Assembly: GCA_029255685.2 (NCBI GenBank)
Contig: CM055317.2
Span: 19,724,501-19,788,500, forward strand
Reading direction: 5' to 3'
Origin: Silene conica
Taxonomy: Eukaryota; Streptophyta; Magnoliopsida; Caryophyllales; Caryophyllaceae
DNA length: 64,000 bases
The number at the start of each line of letters is the position of its first letter. Within the stretch, counting starts at the first letter, position 1. The notes beneath the pieces were generated by a model. It did not search any database, was not told where the DNA came from, and saw only the letters and a program-made list of their open reading frames with translations. Of the stretch, positions 23,590 to 34,183 are shown piece after piece. The translations under genes were made by a program, and so were the position numbers.

Positions 23590-24000
23590 ACAACCAAAGT
23601 TATAGTAACTTTAACTATAACATAAGTAATGGATGCGAGGTTATACTAACCTCAACTATAACCTCCACATATGGCTTGAGGTTATAGTAAACTTAGCCAA
23701 ACTTTGACACGAACCTAAAGTTATACTAGCACCAACCATAACCTTGAGTCATACCTCAGGTATACGTTTGTCATAGTTATAACTCTAACTCACAACTCAA
23801 AGTTATATTAACTTCAGCTATAACTTTCTTGCAACTCAAAGTTATATAGGCTTCAACTATAACTTCAACTCGCAACTCAAAGTTATATTAACTTCAGCTA
23901 TAACTTTGAGTCGTACTCAAGGTTGTACTAGTTTCAGCTATAACCTTGAATCATATTTTCAAGGTTACACATACTTCAACTATAACCTTGAGCAACGCTC
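23590..24000. repeat. Degenerate ~50-bp inverted/tandem repeats (AAAGTTATA...TATAACTTT)
   Basis: Units read CAACTCAAAGTTATATTAAC followed by TTCAGCTATAACTTTGAG, so each unit is a hairpin. At least six copies with variants (GGTTATA / TATAACC). Confidence 0.65.
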
Positions 24001-24705
24001 TTGGCCGTTAGCCGTGTCGCCATGTAGGGTTTTCCTCGCGAACCCTAGTTGCGCGCACGACACCCATAACGACTTATTAACATAATATCATCCACAATTA
24101 CGATAATAAAACATACATATTTATATGAAGCACAATTAATTCATGACAATAAATAATCAAACATGTACTAATCGTACAAACAATCATTAAATCATATTAA
24201 TTACATCAATTGGCATAAACACAATTAAAAGAGAAACACCTAGTTACCTTTTTAGCAATTAATGAAAATCTTCATAAAGAATACGACCAACAAAGCCTTG
24301 TCTCCAACACGTGTCAATAACCCCAAAAATGAACTTTATCGAAAGCGGAAATCCAAATCCGTGTGATAGAAAAATGTACCAAACAATAACCCTTTCGAAA
24401 ACGCCAAAGGGAAAGACATTTTCTTCTTTACCCACAAAACAAGAGACCCAAAACGTAGGTTTAAAGTTTCATACAAATAATTCCCAATAAAATATTTTGA
24501 ATAGATTATATTATAGAGGTAAGAGCAAGGATTATGAAAATATAATTTATTTATGAGTTTTAAAGAATAAAAGATATTCAACAATGGAGTCAAAGGGAGA
24601 AAAGAGAGCAAAAGAGAAAAATTAAAGAAGAGGTGTGCGGCCACACTTTCACGTACAAAACAAAGAATTGACCTAGTTGCTTGCTAGGTTAAATTCTATT
24701 TATAA

Positions 24706-25112
24706 GACCATCCCCAAGCAAGGTCGCCAACCGGGTCGCGACCTTGTTGGGTCGCCTTAATTACTTAATTAACACGACCTTAGACGATAATTAGCTCGAC
24801 CTTGAATAAGTCGGGGTCAATTGGTGACCCTGAACAAGAAGAGGTCACCATTTGGTGACCTTCCACATGGCATTACACGATTGGTTTAGAAATAAAACTT
24901 ATTTTTAATATTTAGTTAATAATAATAATTAAAAGAGTAAGAGAGAGGTTTTGTGGGCTAGAGAATGTAGAAAATGGAAAATTGATTGGGTTAGTGACCT
25001 AGGTCGTGACCTTCTGCTTGGGAGGGTATAAGTGGGTCAAGGTAAATAAGGTGAGATTAAGGGTTAATATGTTGGTCACCCGATTAAGGCGACCTTCTGC
25101 TTGGGGATGGTC
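24706..25112. mobile_element. PIF/Harbinger MITE, 407 bp
   Basis: Inverted ends GACCATCCCCAAGCA and TGCTTGGGGATGGTC, with TSD TAA at 24703-24705 and 25113-25115. The last ~170 bases (reverse complement) align closely with the first ~170 bases of the Harbinger element at 55771: both share CTTGACCCACTTA and CAAGCA further in. It is therefore a deletion derivative of that family. Confidence 0.85.
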
Positions 25113-25412
25113 TAAGGAGATTAACTAATGGGCTTTTGGTCTATTAGCTCATACAATGGATTATCTGATTACAAATCCGATTGAGCCATATTAAAACGTA
25201 AAGAGAACTTGAAATAGAAAAGTAAATATCAAATTAAAATAATAAAATTGTGCACGGACATTTTAACCCATCCAAAAGTATATCAAAACGAGGAAATAAT
25301 TAAAATAGAAACGGAATCTATAAATATATATTTCCAAAATCCATTAATAAACTTCGAAATAATTAATTAAATAAAATACTTTTATAATAAAATATTATTA
25401 TAAAATACTGGT

Positions 25413-27120
25413 TGTTACACCCAAGACTACCCTTAATCACCGAATCTCACACGAGCTAGGTGTAGAAACCGGTTTCCTTAAACTATAATCTAATCCTATT
25501 AGATTAACTAATATTAATACTATAACTATTATAGTATTCAAAATATGAGTATTATCTTATAATATTAGAGAGGTTTTTCTAGAATTTTTCTCACACTAGA
25601 GAAAACTAGATTAGGGTTAGAATGAATTGTGAAGGATGTAAACATTTTACATATGATGGGGTTTTTGGGTTGATTGAGCCGTGTGCTCACATAGGAAGCA
25701 CCAAAGGATGCTTTTTGTCTTACCAACACACATAGGGTGGCACAAGGTAATGGTTCCAAGGCTTACTTAATGATTGTGTTTTCTTGTGCACTTAATACAC
25801 AAAACACACACATAACAACCTACCCAAAACCGGTACCCTATATAATAAAATGGTCATCCATTTTATAAATGTCATTTTGCACAATTGTATAATCATGTGT
25901 GACATACAATATGTCACAATTAGGGCAGAGTATGGATCGAGTATTTGATCCGAAACCTTACTTCGGATCGGATATCCGATCCGAAAATCCAAAATTTTAG
26001 TATCCATGATCTGATCCGAAATGTTCGGATATCCGAAATTTAGTATCCGAAACTATCCAAAAATTTCGGATCAGTTATCCGATATCCGATATCCGAGATC
26101 CGATCAATGTAAATATATATTCTTAAACTGTAATAAAAAAGAAAAGTAGCGTAATAAAAATGAAAATGTGGGTTTGTGAAATTGTTGATTATTGGTTTTG
26201 TTAATGAAAAGAAATTAAACTTTACGGTTTTGTAGACGAGGGTTATTTACGGTTTTGTGAATGATGGTTATTGAGTGAGATGAAATTAGCTAATGTTATT
26301 AATATTTATGAATCAAATCTCGGATATGGATCGGATATTACACGGATATCGGATATCTGATCCGATATTTGATATCCGATCCGATAACTTTCGGATATCG
26401 GATATCCAAAATTTTAAGCCAGATATCCATATCTGATCCGATATCCAAATATTTCGGATGCGGGTATCCGAACCAAACCACTTCTCGGATCAGATATCCA
26501 TTAATTCGGATCGGATACGGATCGGATGTCGGATCAATTCGGATCATCGGATTTTTTGCGCAGCCCTAGTCACAATTATAAAAACAATTGTTTTTAATTT
26601 AAAATGCATACTTATCAAATAAATATCATTTGTAAATTAAATAAATCACATTTAACAATTTGACTAGTAATTCATAATTACTAATGTATAAAATGGTCAT
26701 TTCAATAATCGTCAATACGATTTACAACACTTGTAATAATAATCAGCCCGATTCATTTTAATTTCGATATTTTATAAATATCGATTAATGTTTGACAATT
26801 GACACGTTTCAATTTCAAACATAAATCTTACATGAAGATTTAACCTCCGATTTCTCGATATTCTATTTTAAGGAATCTGATCAACTCGTATCAATATACA
26901 CTTGATCAGTTTATCAATTAAGGGAATTGTCCTATAGGTGTGACCTAAAGGGATCAACTGACCACCACCGTCATACGACAGTAATGTCAAACTCTAGCTA
27001 GCCAATCATTACTGATTAATGTTGGTCAGTTGACTATATAATTCGTATCATCCCTTGCGCATTCTCGTCATGAGATTTAATTATGTGATCGCACTATTGT
27101 TGAGGACATATTTCCCAACA
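25413..27120 (-). mobile_element. Solo LTR of a Copia-related element, - strand, with nested hAT
   Basis: The - strand start TGTTGGGAAATATGTCCTC lies at 27120. The first 300 bases follow the same plan as the LTR at 39-1278, including the block AGAGTTTGACATTA...GATCCCTT. No matching second LTR is in the window. The inner boundary is uncertain: it is placed at a TGTTACACC, and no TSD could be read. Without the nested hAT it is about 1.06 kb. Confidence 0.65.
25921..26568. mobile_element. Non-autonomous hAT-type element with a GGATATCCGA body (second copy)
   Basis: Ends TAGGGCAGAGTATGG and TTTTTTGCGCAGCCCTA. An 8-bp TSD GTCACAAT flanks it (25913-25920 and 26569-26576). The body repeats CGGATATCCGA-type palindromes at both ends around a non-repetitive middle. 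Same family as 8849-9525. The apparent open frames rich in Y, P, I and D on both strands arise from the repeat. Confidence 0.9.
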
Positions 27121-27322
27121 GTACTTACTGAAGTGGTCTACGATTGTCGAAGTATGATGATGGTGACGTAGGCTGGTTTTGGTGGATTGTAGTGGGTGGT
27201 GGTGGGTTTGGGTATTGATGATGGCGGTCGGTTCTGGCAATGGTAATGGTATTAGTCGTCCCGGTAGTGATATGGTGGTGGAGTCTAGTGGTGGTGAGGT
27301 GTGGATTTATGGTGGGTAAGAG
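27121..27322. other. Short GTGGTG-rich stretch
   Basis: A G/T-rich low-complexity sequence; the frame on the complement is proline/threonine/histidine-rich and not a recognisable gene. Confidence 0.35.
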
Positions 27323-27772
27323 TAGAGCTGGCAAATAATGACACGGCATGAAAACCCGACATGAACCCGAAACGAAATTAGCGGGTTTGGGTTGAGGCTT
27401 AATGACCCATTTATGTAAGTGGGTCGACACGACCACGACACGATATTTAATTAGGTCGGGTTTGGGTTGAGCTCTTTAAACACGAACCCGACACGAATGA
27501 CATGTTTACTAAATTTATCCAACTTTCATTTATCCTTCATCACATAAATATACTTAAACTTTCCAAATATGGACATGACACGAAAACCCGATACGAACCC
27601 GACACGAAATTAACGAGTTAAGGTTGAGGTTTGATGACCCATTTATCTAAGTGGGTCGACACGAACACGACACGAAATTTAATTGGGTCGGGTTTGGGTT
27701 GGAGGTTTTGTGACCTGTTTACATGTGACACGAACACGAACCTGACATGACCTGATCTGTTTGCCAGGTCTA
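27323..27772. mobile_element. Non-autonomous hAT-type element with a CACGAACCCGACACGAA body
   Basis: Ends TAGAGCTGGCAAA and TTTGCCAGGTCTA; TSD GGTAAGAG at 27315-27322 and 27773-27780. The body is made of diverged direct repeats of ACACGAACCCGACACGAA and GGGTCGGGTTTGGGTTGAGG. Related in structure to 15850-16913. Confidence 0.88.
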
Positions 27773-27780
27773 GGTAAGAG

Positions 27781-28740
27781 GATGAAGGTGAATGAAAAAA
27801 TGGTATCAATATAGTATATTGGTTTGGATTGGAGAGATTTTAGGTTTGGATTTATCATTCCTAGTTGGACCCTATTTTAACAAATAGTTTTGTTTCCAAA
27901 CCAAAATAATAAATTCTTTATTTTTGAATATTATTTAAATAAAACCTCCAAAAAAGTAAGGATAAAAATAAGTGGGTATCTGATTGTGGGTTTAATTGTG
28001 AGTTGGTAGGTGGGGTCTGGGGGAATATAATGCAGTTCATGGATTATAGCACCAGATGTACAATGCTATAGTACATCCATGGTCATTTTAGTCTTTTTTT
28101 TTTAATTTATTTTTGGAAAAAAAGAAAAGAGAAAAAAGGTTAGTAATCTTATTCTTCTCCACTTTAATTTTCCTTTCTCCCTGTAACTTCTTCCCTATTT
28201 TCCTAACCCATCTTCATCCATCATCCCGTACATGATTTTTCTTCTTAATTATGATATCTTCATCTTTCAGTTTACTCAATACCATTATATAATTTTTATC
28301 ATCAATGATGAACGAAACTTCGATTGTGAATCAAACACCAAATGTATCATCATAATGGAACAATATGCAATCTTGAAGGGGCATGAAACTTCAATGGAAA
28401 CTGAAACGTGTATTTCTAATTCAATAGTTTTTACATATTACGCGTCAATGTCAAGATATGTTTTTATAACAACTCGTATACAAGTTAATGTTAAAAGAAT
28501 ACGACTCAATATAACCTTAGGCTCACTTAGAATAAACAAATTGAACTCACCGTTTTCATTATTTTGTTACTTTCTTTAACAAGTTTTGTCCTTGCTATGT
28601 TTTGTGTTTGGTAATAGGCTCACTTGAAATTTCAGCATAATTGAACTAATGTGGTGCAACCTGAGACGTCAATGTATTAATAGCAAAATTTGTGAAATTG
28701 TTGTGTATTAATACGTATACCTTTTATACTATCAATAAAA
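27781..28740. other. Non-genic stretch
   Basis: AT-rich. The stretch GGATTATAGCACC...GTACATCC at 28040-28075 resembles, in inverted form, 30890-30930, so it may be one end of a decayed element enclosing the AGCTCG repeats. An open frame at 28232-28579 shows no recognisable domain. Confidence 0.35.
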
Positions 28741-28741
28741 C

Positions 28742-29035
28742 TTCAGAGACACGGTCTTTCAATAAGTTATTGAGAGACCCTTTCTTCGTACCCTTTTATT
28801 TGTATATCATATCATTTTATTTGTATTTCGTGACTTTTTTATCGTAGATTGTGACATAGTGATTTCGTACCTATTTACATGATAAATGTACTCATTTTAT
28901 CTTTAATCCCGATTTGTACCTATTTTATTAGGTTTAATACCTATTTTATTAGGTTTAGTACCACTTTTTATTAATTTTGTACAATAGTCTCTTAATAAGC
29001 TTATTGAGAGGTCGTCTCTCATGAGACCTATACTA
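28742..29035. mobile_element. MITE-like element with hairpin ends (GTCTTTCAATAAGTTATTGAGAGAC)
   Basis: Each end is itself a hairpin: TCTTTCAATAAG / TTATTGAGAGACC at 28756-28780, and TCTTAATAAG / CTTATTGAGAGG at 28988-29012. The two ends are inverted relative to each other. TATACTAT occurs at both flanks (about 28726 and 29029) and may be a TSD. Confidence 0.5.
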
Positions 29036-29089
29036 TGTTGTACAAAACTTGTGGAATCGTTGTATATTACTATGTTGAATAAACTTTTT

Positions 29090-30090
29090 GATCTAAAATT
29101 TATATTAGCTCGTATTTTTTTACATCAGCTCGTATACTTTTAGTATTAGCTCATATTTTTATTTTATTAGTCCATATTCTTTTTACATTAGCTCGTATCT
29201 TATATTAATAGCTCGTATTCTTATTTTAATAGTATCGTATTCATATCTTAATAACTCGTATTCTTATATTAATAGCTCGTATTCTTATTTTAATCACTCT
29301 TATTCTTATCTTAATATATCATATTTTTGTATATTAGCTCATATTCTTTTAATATTAGCTCGCATTCTTTTTATATTAGCTCGTATTCTTAGGGTAATAA
29401 CTTGTATTCTTATGTGCTCGTATTTTTTAGTTCATGATTTTCTTAAACTCGTATTCTTCTTACATTAGCTTGTATTCTTATATTAACAGTTCGTATTCTT
29501 ATCTTAATAGCTCGTATTCTTATCTTAATAGCTCGTTTTCTTATATTATTAGCTCGTATTCTTTGGATAATAACTTGCATTCTTATGTGCTCGTATTTTT
29601 TAGTTTCTGATTTTATTAAGCTCGTATTCTTTTTTTACATTAGCTCGTATTATTATGTGTATGTATTTTATAGCTCATATTCTTTTAATTATATCTCGTA
29701 ATCTTATGTATTTAAGATATCATCAAATTTAACATCTCGCAAATCTTGTTTTAGATTTTTAGATCGAGAAGTGTTTCAATTAGCTCGTGTTTTGTATTCT
29801 TTTTACATTAGCTCGTATTCTCATCATAATATGTCGTATTCTTATGTGCTCGTATATTTAAGTTCGTAATCATTAGCTCGTATTGTTTTACATTAGCTCG
29901 TATTCTTAGCTTAATAGTTCGTATTCTTTTTATATTAACTCGTATTTTTTAACTCGTATTCTTTTAATTATAACTCGTAATTTTAAGTGCTCAATATCAC
30001 AAATCTGGTTTCATACTTTTCGCTCTCCTATACTTTTTCCATTAGCTCGTATTTTTATCGTAATAGCTCGTATTTTTATGTGTTCATATA
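29090..30090. repeat. Degenerate short tandem repeat TTAATAGCTCGTATTCTTA
   Basis: Dozens of diverged copies of a 17-24-base unit centred on AGCTCGTATTCTT. Weaker copies of AGCTCG continue at 30440-30740. A more complex 300-base segment (30115-30430) interrupts the array. It carries two similar halves (CGAAACAAGAGCTTTTGGCTC and a variant) and no recognisable protein. Confidence 0.7.
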
Positions 30091-30739
30091 TCATCAGACT
30101 TTATTGAGTACTTAATGTGTTTCTTTGTACCACATATGCGATGCTCTGTTTTCACGAAACAAGAGCTTTTGGCTCGTTTTGCGACGGTCTTTGCTGAGAC
30201 AATTGAAGGGTCAAATGGTAACGGATTTTTGTGTTCTTCACTGTTTTCGAAACTTAGGACTCCCAATTTTGTGAATATAATCATAGAGATGGTAAAGGAT
30301 AGTTGGAGGTGTTTCGAAAATGGTCAAGAACAAGTGTTGCTCGTGATGTTGTGTTTTGACAAAACAACGGCTTTTTGGCTCGTTTTGCGACGGTGTTTGT
30401 TGTCACAATTTGACACCTCATAAGTTGTAATCGTTTATTTGTAATCTTGTTATATTCTATGCAATGCTCGGATACTTTAATTTTTAGCTGAAATATTTCG
30501 TACAATGCTAAAAAACTCATGTCTTTTGTAAAACGTAAGTATTATGGATGACTAATATTTCCCAATGGATTACTTGCGATCTCGGCATATTCTATGTGAT
30601 GCTCGAAAACTTCAATGGTTAGCTCGTAATATTTCTTACTAAGCTCGAAATTTTAAATTGTTAGTTCGGAATATTTTATACTAAGCTCGAAAACTTAAAA
30701 TTGTCGGCTCTGATTATATCGTAAAAAGCTCAATAAATT

Positions 30740-31375
30740 TTCTTATAAATTAATAATGTTGCATAAATCTAAAAAAATTACAAGAAAATAACTCAAAGTT
30801 GTAATTTAAGATTTGTCTTCGAAGAAAGTAGTGCTTTATATTGGCTTTAATAGAAAATTAGTAAATTATGTATTATGTGGGTCTGATGTACCATGCTTCT
30901 ATACAACCGGATGTAGAATCCTATTTGTGAATTTAATGTCATTTTGTGTATAATTATAAGGGTTAATTAATTTGTACTCCCTTATAAAATCAACTTTTCT
31001 AAATTTACACCCTTATAAAATATTTTTAATACCTTACACCCTTATAAAACACTTCTACCAAAACTTGCCCCTTATTCTGATTTCGGTGTAAAATACGTTG
31101 AATTTACGATATTACCCTCGCCTACTAGTTCATTTTCATACTCTTATCTTATTTTATCTTATGTTAGGTGTGATTTGATGTTTATTTGACCAACTTGGTA
31201 GTTTTTCATTGTTGATCAAGAGTCAAGACCGACAATGACTTGTTAACTATTTAAATGTTACTCTACATTTAATAATAATTAACAAATTCGTTCATTAGGT
31301 ACAAAAGAGAAGGAAAGAGACAGATAGAAGAAAGAAATAAGAGTAAAATGACATTTTTATCACAAATTATGCGCT
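30740..31375. other. Non-genic stretch
   Basis: Contains three direct copies of a TTACACCCTTATAAAA-type phrase at 30985-31060; nothing else recognised. Confidence 0.4.
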
Positions 31376-31844
31376 CTAGGGATAAATTTTATCTAAATAA
31401 CAACTTTGCTTTTTCACGTTTGTCAACGCACATTTTACATGTTTAATATCTTTAGCTACGTATTTGTAAAAATTATAAAAGTTATATATTTTCAATGTTC
31501 TCGTAAAGGCGAATTAAACAAGATGCACATGAATATATTTTTTCTTATGTATTGAGAGAAAATTGAGATTAAAGGTTGATTTATGAATAGTGCATAAAAA
31601 CCAAATTTGCTATTTAGATAAAAATGGTAGTAAGTCTTGCTTGTGACGGGTCATCATTTGTGACGGATATTTTGTGAGATAAAATGGATATAAAATGAGT
31701 TAGTGGAGAAAGGGGATCACATGAATAGTGTCAGAGAGAGAGAGAAAAAAAAAGTGGATATTTTTTGAGAGGAAACGGTATCCGTCATAAGCTTGTGACG
31801 GATACCACCGTCGCAAATGAGAATTTGTGTAAAAATGGAGGTAG
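31376..31844. mobile_element. Stowaway-type MITE, interrupted by a Mutator-like MITE
   Basis: The core from 31410 to 31610 is almost the same as the Stowaway at 51631-51889: both contain CACGTTTGTCAA, ATCTTTAGCTACGTATTTG and GAATATATTTTTTCTTA. The right end TAAAAATGGAGGTAG is followed by TA. The left end is degenerate. The element at 31628-31829 splits it near its right end. Confidence 0.7.
31628..31829 (+). mobile_element. Mutator-like MITE, 202 bp, copy 1
   Basis: Bounded by the 9-bp TSD TAAAAATGG (31619-31627 and 31830-31838). It begins TAGTAAGTCTTGCTTGTGAC and carries CGGTATCCGTCA...TGTGACGGATACC near the other end. Copy 2 is at 63276-63470. Confidence 0.8.
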
Positions 31845-32374
31845 TACATACTCCCTCCATTTTTATCCATTTGATACATATTCCGTTTTGGGCCATTCGA
31901 ATCCATTTGATACATTGCTAAAAATGGATGAAAAAAAGACCAAACTATCCTAATTGCAAACACATATTTAGATAAATGCCATTGGGTCCCAACTACTTTT
32001 CCACCTTAAAATCTACCCTAACCCACATTACTAACCCAAACCTACCCACTAATCCAACCCATTACCCATAATATTCCCCCCCAAAAAATCTCAAACCCAA
32101 CTAACCAACTAACCCAATAACCCAACAACCCAAACCCATCTTCTCCATCCCAGGCCAACTACCCCCATTAATGACCCTCTAGATCCTTCCAAAACCAAAC
32201 CCTAATAACCCTTACCAACCGTCTCTCCAATTCATTTCCTCATCTCCTCTCTCTCTCTCTCTTCCGTCTCTCTAAAATTATCTTAAAAATATAACCTGAA
32301 ACCCTAGATCTACCCTCAAACACTGCTTCCGCCTCCTTCTCCCCTTCATCAGACCTTCAAAATCTCCATTTAAG

Positions 32375-32887
32375 ATGGACACTAATCATCATAAATGTTC
32401 CAAAAATTGTGTTTTTTTCTCATCTCTCACGAGATCTTCAGATGAGTTTGAAGATTCTGGTGATTCATCTTGTTCTGTTCCAACCACTATTGTCCCTGAT
32501 ACTTTAGACCCGTATGATTTTGGGTCTCAGGTTGAGGAAACTCAGTTTGATGTTGAAGTTCGTGAAAAAAATTGTGATGTTGGTGATGTCGATGGTGATT
32601 TAGGCCATATAGGTGGTGTTGTTGGTAGATGCGATGTTGATGGGGTTGATGATGTTGTAGTATCCGATGTTAGGGTTCTGGGTTCACCCAGATCTGACCT
32701 TGAATAACCTAAAACTGTTAGGTTCAATAACTTTGTGGCTAGAGGATTGAAGAGAGATGCTAAGAAAAGGAAGGCTTTTGAAAATGATTATGATGTTGGG
32801 TTGTTTAATAGGGTTGGTGAAGATCTGGGTCCATATCCTGTGACGTTTTCTGAATTTAAACGGCTAGATTACTGGAGAGACATATAG
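32375..32887 (+). pseudogene. Unrecognised reading frame carried by the mariner-like element
   Basis: ATG at 32375 opens a frame that continues to TAG at about 32885 if one TAA at 32705-32707 is read through. The first part is acidic and rich in D, V, G and S (SSDEFEDSGDSSCS, VDGVDDVVVSD). The part after the TAA is basic then mixed (NNFVARGLKRDAKKRKAFE, PYPVTFSEFKRLDYWRD) and looks like real protein. A CT-rich leader (32245-32290) precedes it. I do not recognise a family. It could be a captured host first exon or an accessory gene of the element. Confidence 0.4.
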
Positions 32888-33039
32888 CACGGCAGAAATA
32901 GCTAGGTAGTTTACTTTTCGTGAAAAATTTTAATTAATTTTTTTGTTTTTAATTAACTTTTGATGTTGTTTATTTTTACGGAAATCTAATTATGTGGTTT
33001 TTTTTGTGCATGTTGCTGCTGCTACTACAAACAATGTCT

Positions 33040-34180
33040 TCTGCATGTTCGTTTTTGGTGTTGTTTGTTGCATGTTGGTGAGCTTCCGTCATATACTACC
33101 CTCTTCTTCATTTACTACATGTTCGTTGTTTGTGTTGTTTGTTGCATGTTGGTGAGCTTCCGTCATATACTATCCTCTTCTTCATTTACTACTGTTTTTT
33201 TGACTTACTGTTTTCTGTTGCATGTTGCTGCTCTTCCTTTTTCTTAGTAGTCTCTAATTAGGTGTTTTTGGGTGCATGTTGTTGCTGTTATTTCCCTCTT
33301 CATAGATTTACAAACTTCAACTCTAAAACTTGCCATTTCAACCTATCTTTCTGTTCAAACCCACTCTTTTTTGTACTTAGATCTGCCAGAAACCCAATGC
33401 TGCACAGATAAGGATTACCCAGGTGCATTAATCCCATAATTTTTCGCTTTAATAACTGTTTTTTAGCATTTTCTTTAGCATTTTTATAGTGTTTTGTTGT
33501 GTATTTTTCTATAAAGTTTAGAACTTTATGTTGGGGTTTGGCTGTATTTGAATTCCCTTGTTCGTAACACAAATTATAGAATAAGACCGTCTTAATCGAC
33601 TTTAATTATTAGTTTCTATAGCATGTTTTCATGTATTATTGTGTTTTTTTCAATAAAGTTTAGAACTTTATGTTGGGTTTTGGGTGTATTTGAGTATCCT
33701 TGTGGTAATGTTGCGAATTCGAGTGAAAAAAATACTGAAATTTAGTAGTTGTTGCTCCCTCTGGGTTTTTACTGGGTTAATTTAACCTATGATTTAGTGC
33801 TGTGATGGAAGATTAGTTTAGTTCAACACTGTTTGGACCAATTTTTTCACCTAATTTAACCTTAATTGTTGGTTTTATTAGCATTTTTTAAGTAAATTTG
33901 TGTATTTATCAGTAAAGTTGAGAACTTTATATTGGGTTTTCAGTATATTGAATGCCATAGTTCGTAAACTTGATTTTGAGTGAAAAGTACTCAAATTGGT
34001 TAGTGTCACTCTACTGGGTTGGATTACAATTTTCAGTTGTCATGGTTAGATATTAGCTCAGTTTAGTGCTTCGTGGACCGTCTTAAAAGGAACATATGAG
34101 TTTGTCGCTAGGTATCTGGCCGAATAGGATCATTCAGTTCCTTTAGAACCTATCACTAAAATCACTAAAATACACCTAAG
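33040..34180. repeat. Diverged direct duplications inside the mariner-like element
   Basis: A ~75-base unit with GCATGTTGGTGAGCTTCCGT is present twice at 33050-33190, with a partial third. A longer unit with AAAGTTTAGAACTTTATGTTGG recurs near 33510, 33655 and 33915. No gene. Confidence 0.65.
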
Positions 34181-34183
34181 AGG

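Larger units (their letters stand above)
22251..25412 (-). repeat. Repeat-rich non-coding region, possible - strand LTR
   Basis: Read on the - strand it begins TGTAACAACCAGT at about 25418, and a TATAAATAG box follows near 24700. That resembles an LTR promoter, but no TSD or matching partner was found. The MITE at 24706-25112 interrupts it just upstream of the TATA-like box. Two internal repeat clusters lie at 23090-23530 and 23590-24000. Confidence 0.35.

Noticed and set aside
26338..26569. Open frames on both strands rich in I, Y, D, P and S
   Set aside because: They come from the GGATATCCGA repeat inside a hAT element.
30115..30423. 102-codon + strand frame and overlapping - strand frame
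   Set aside because: Consists of two related halves embedded in a short-repeat array; no recognisable domain.
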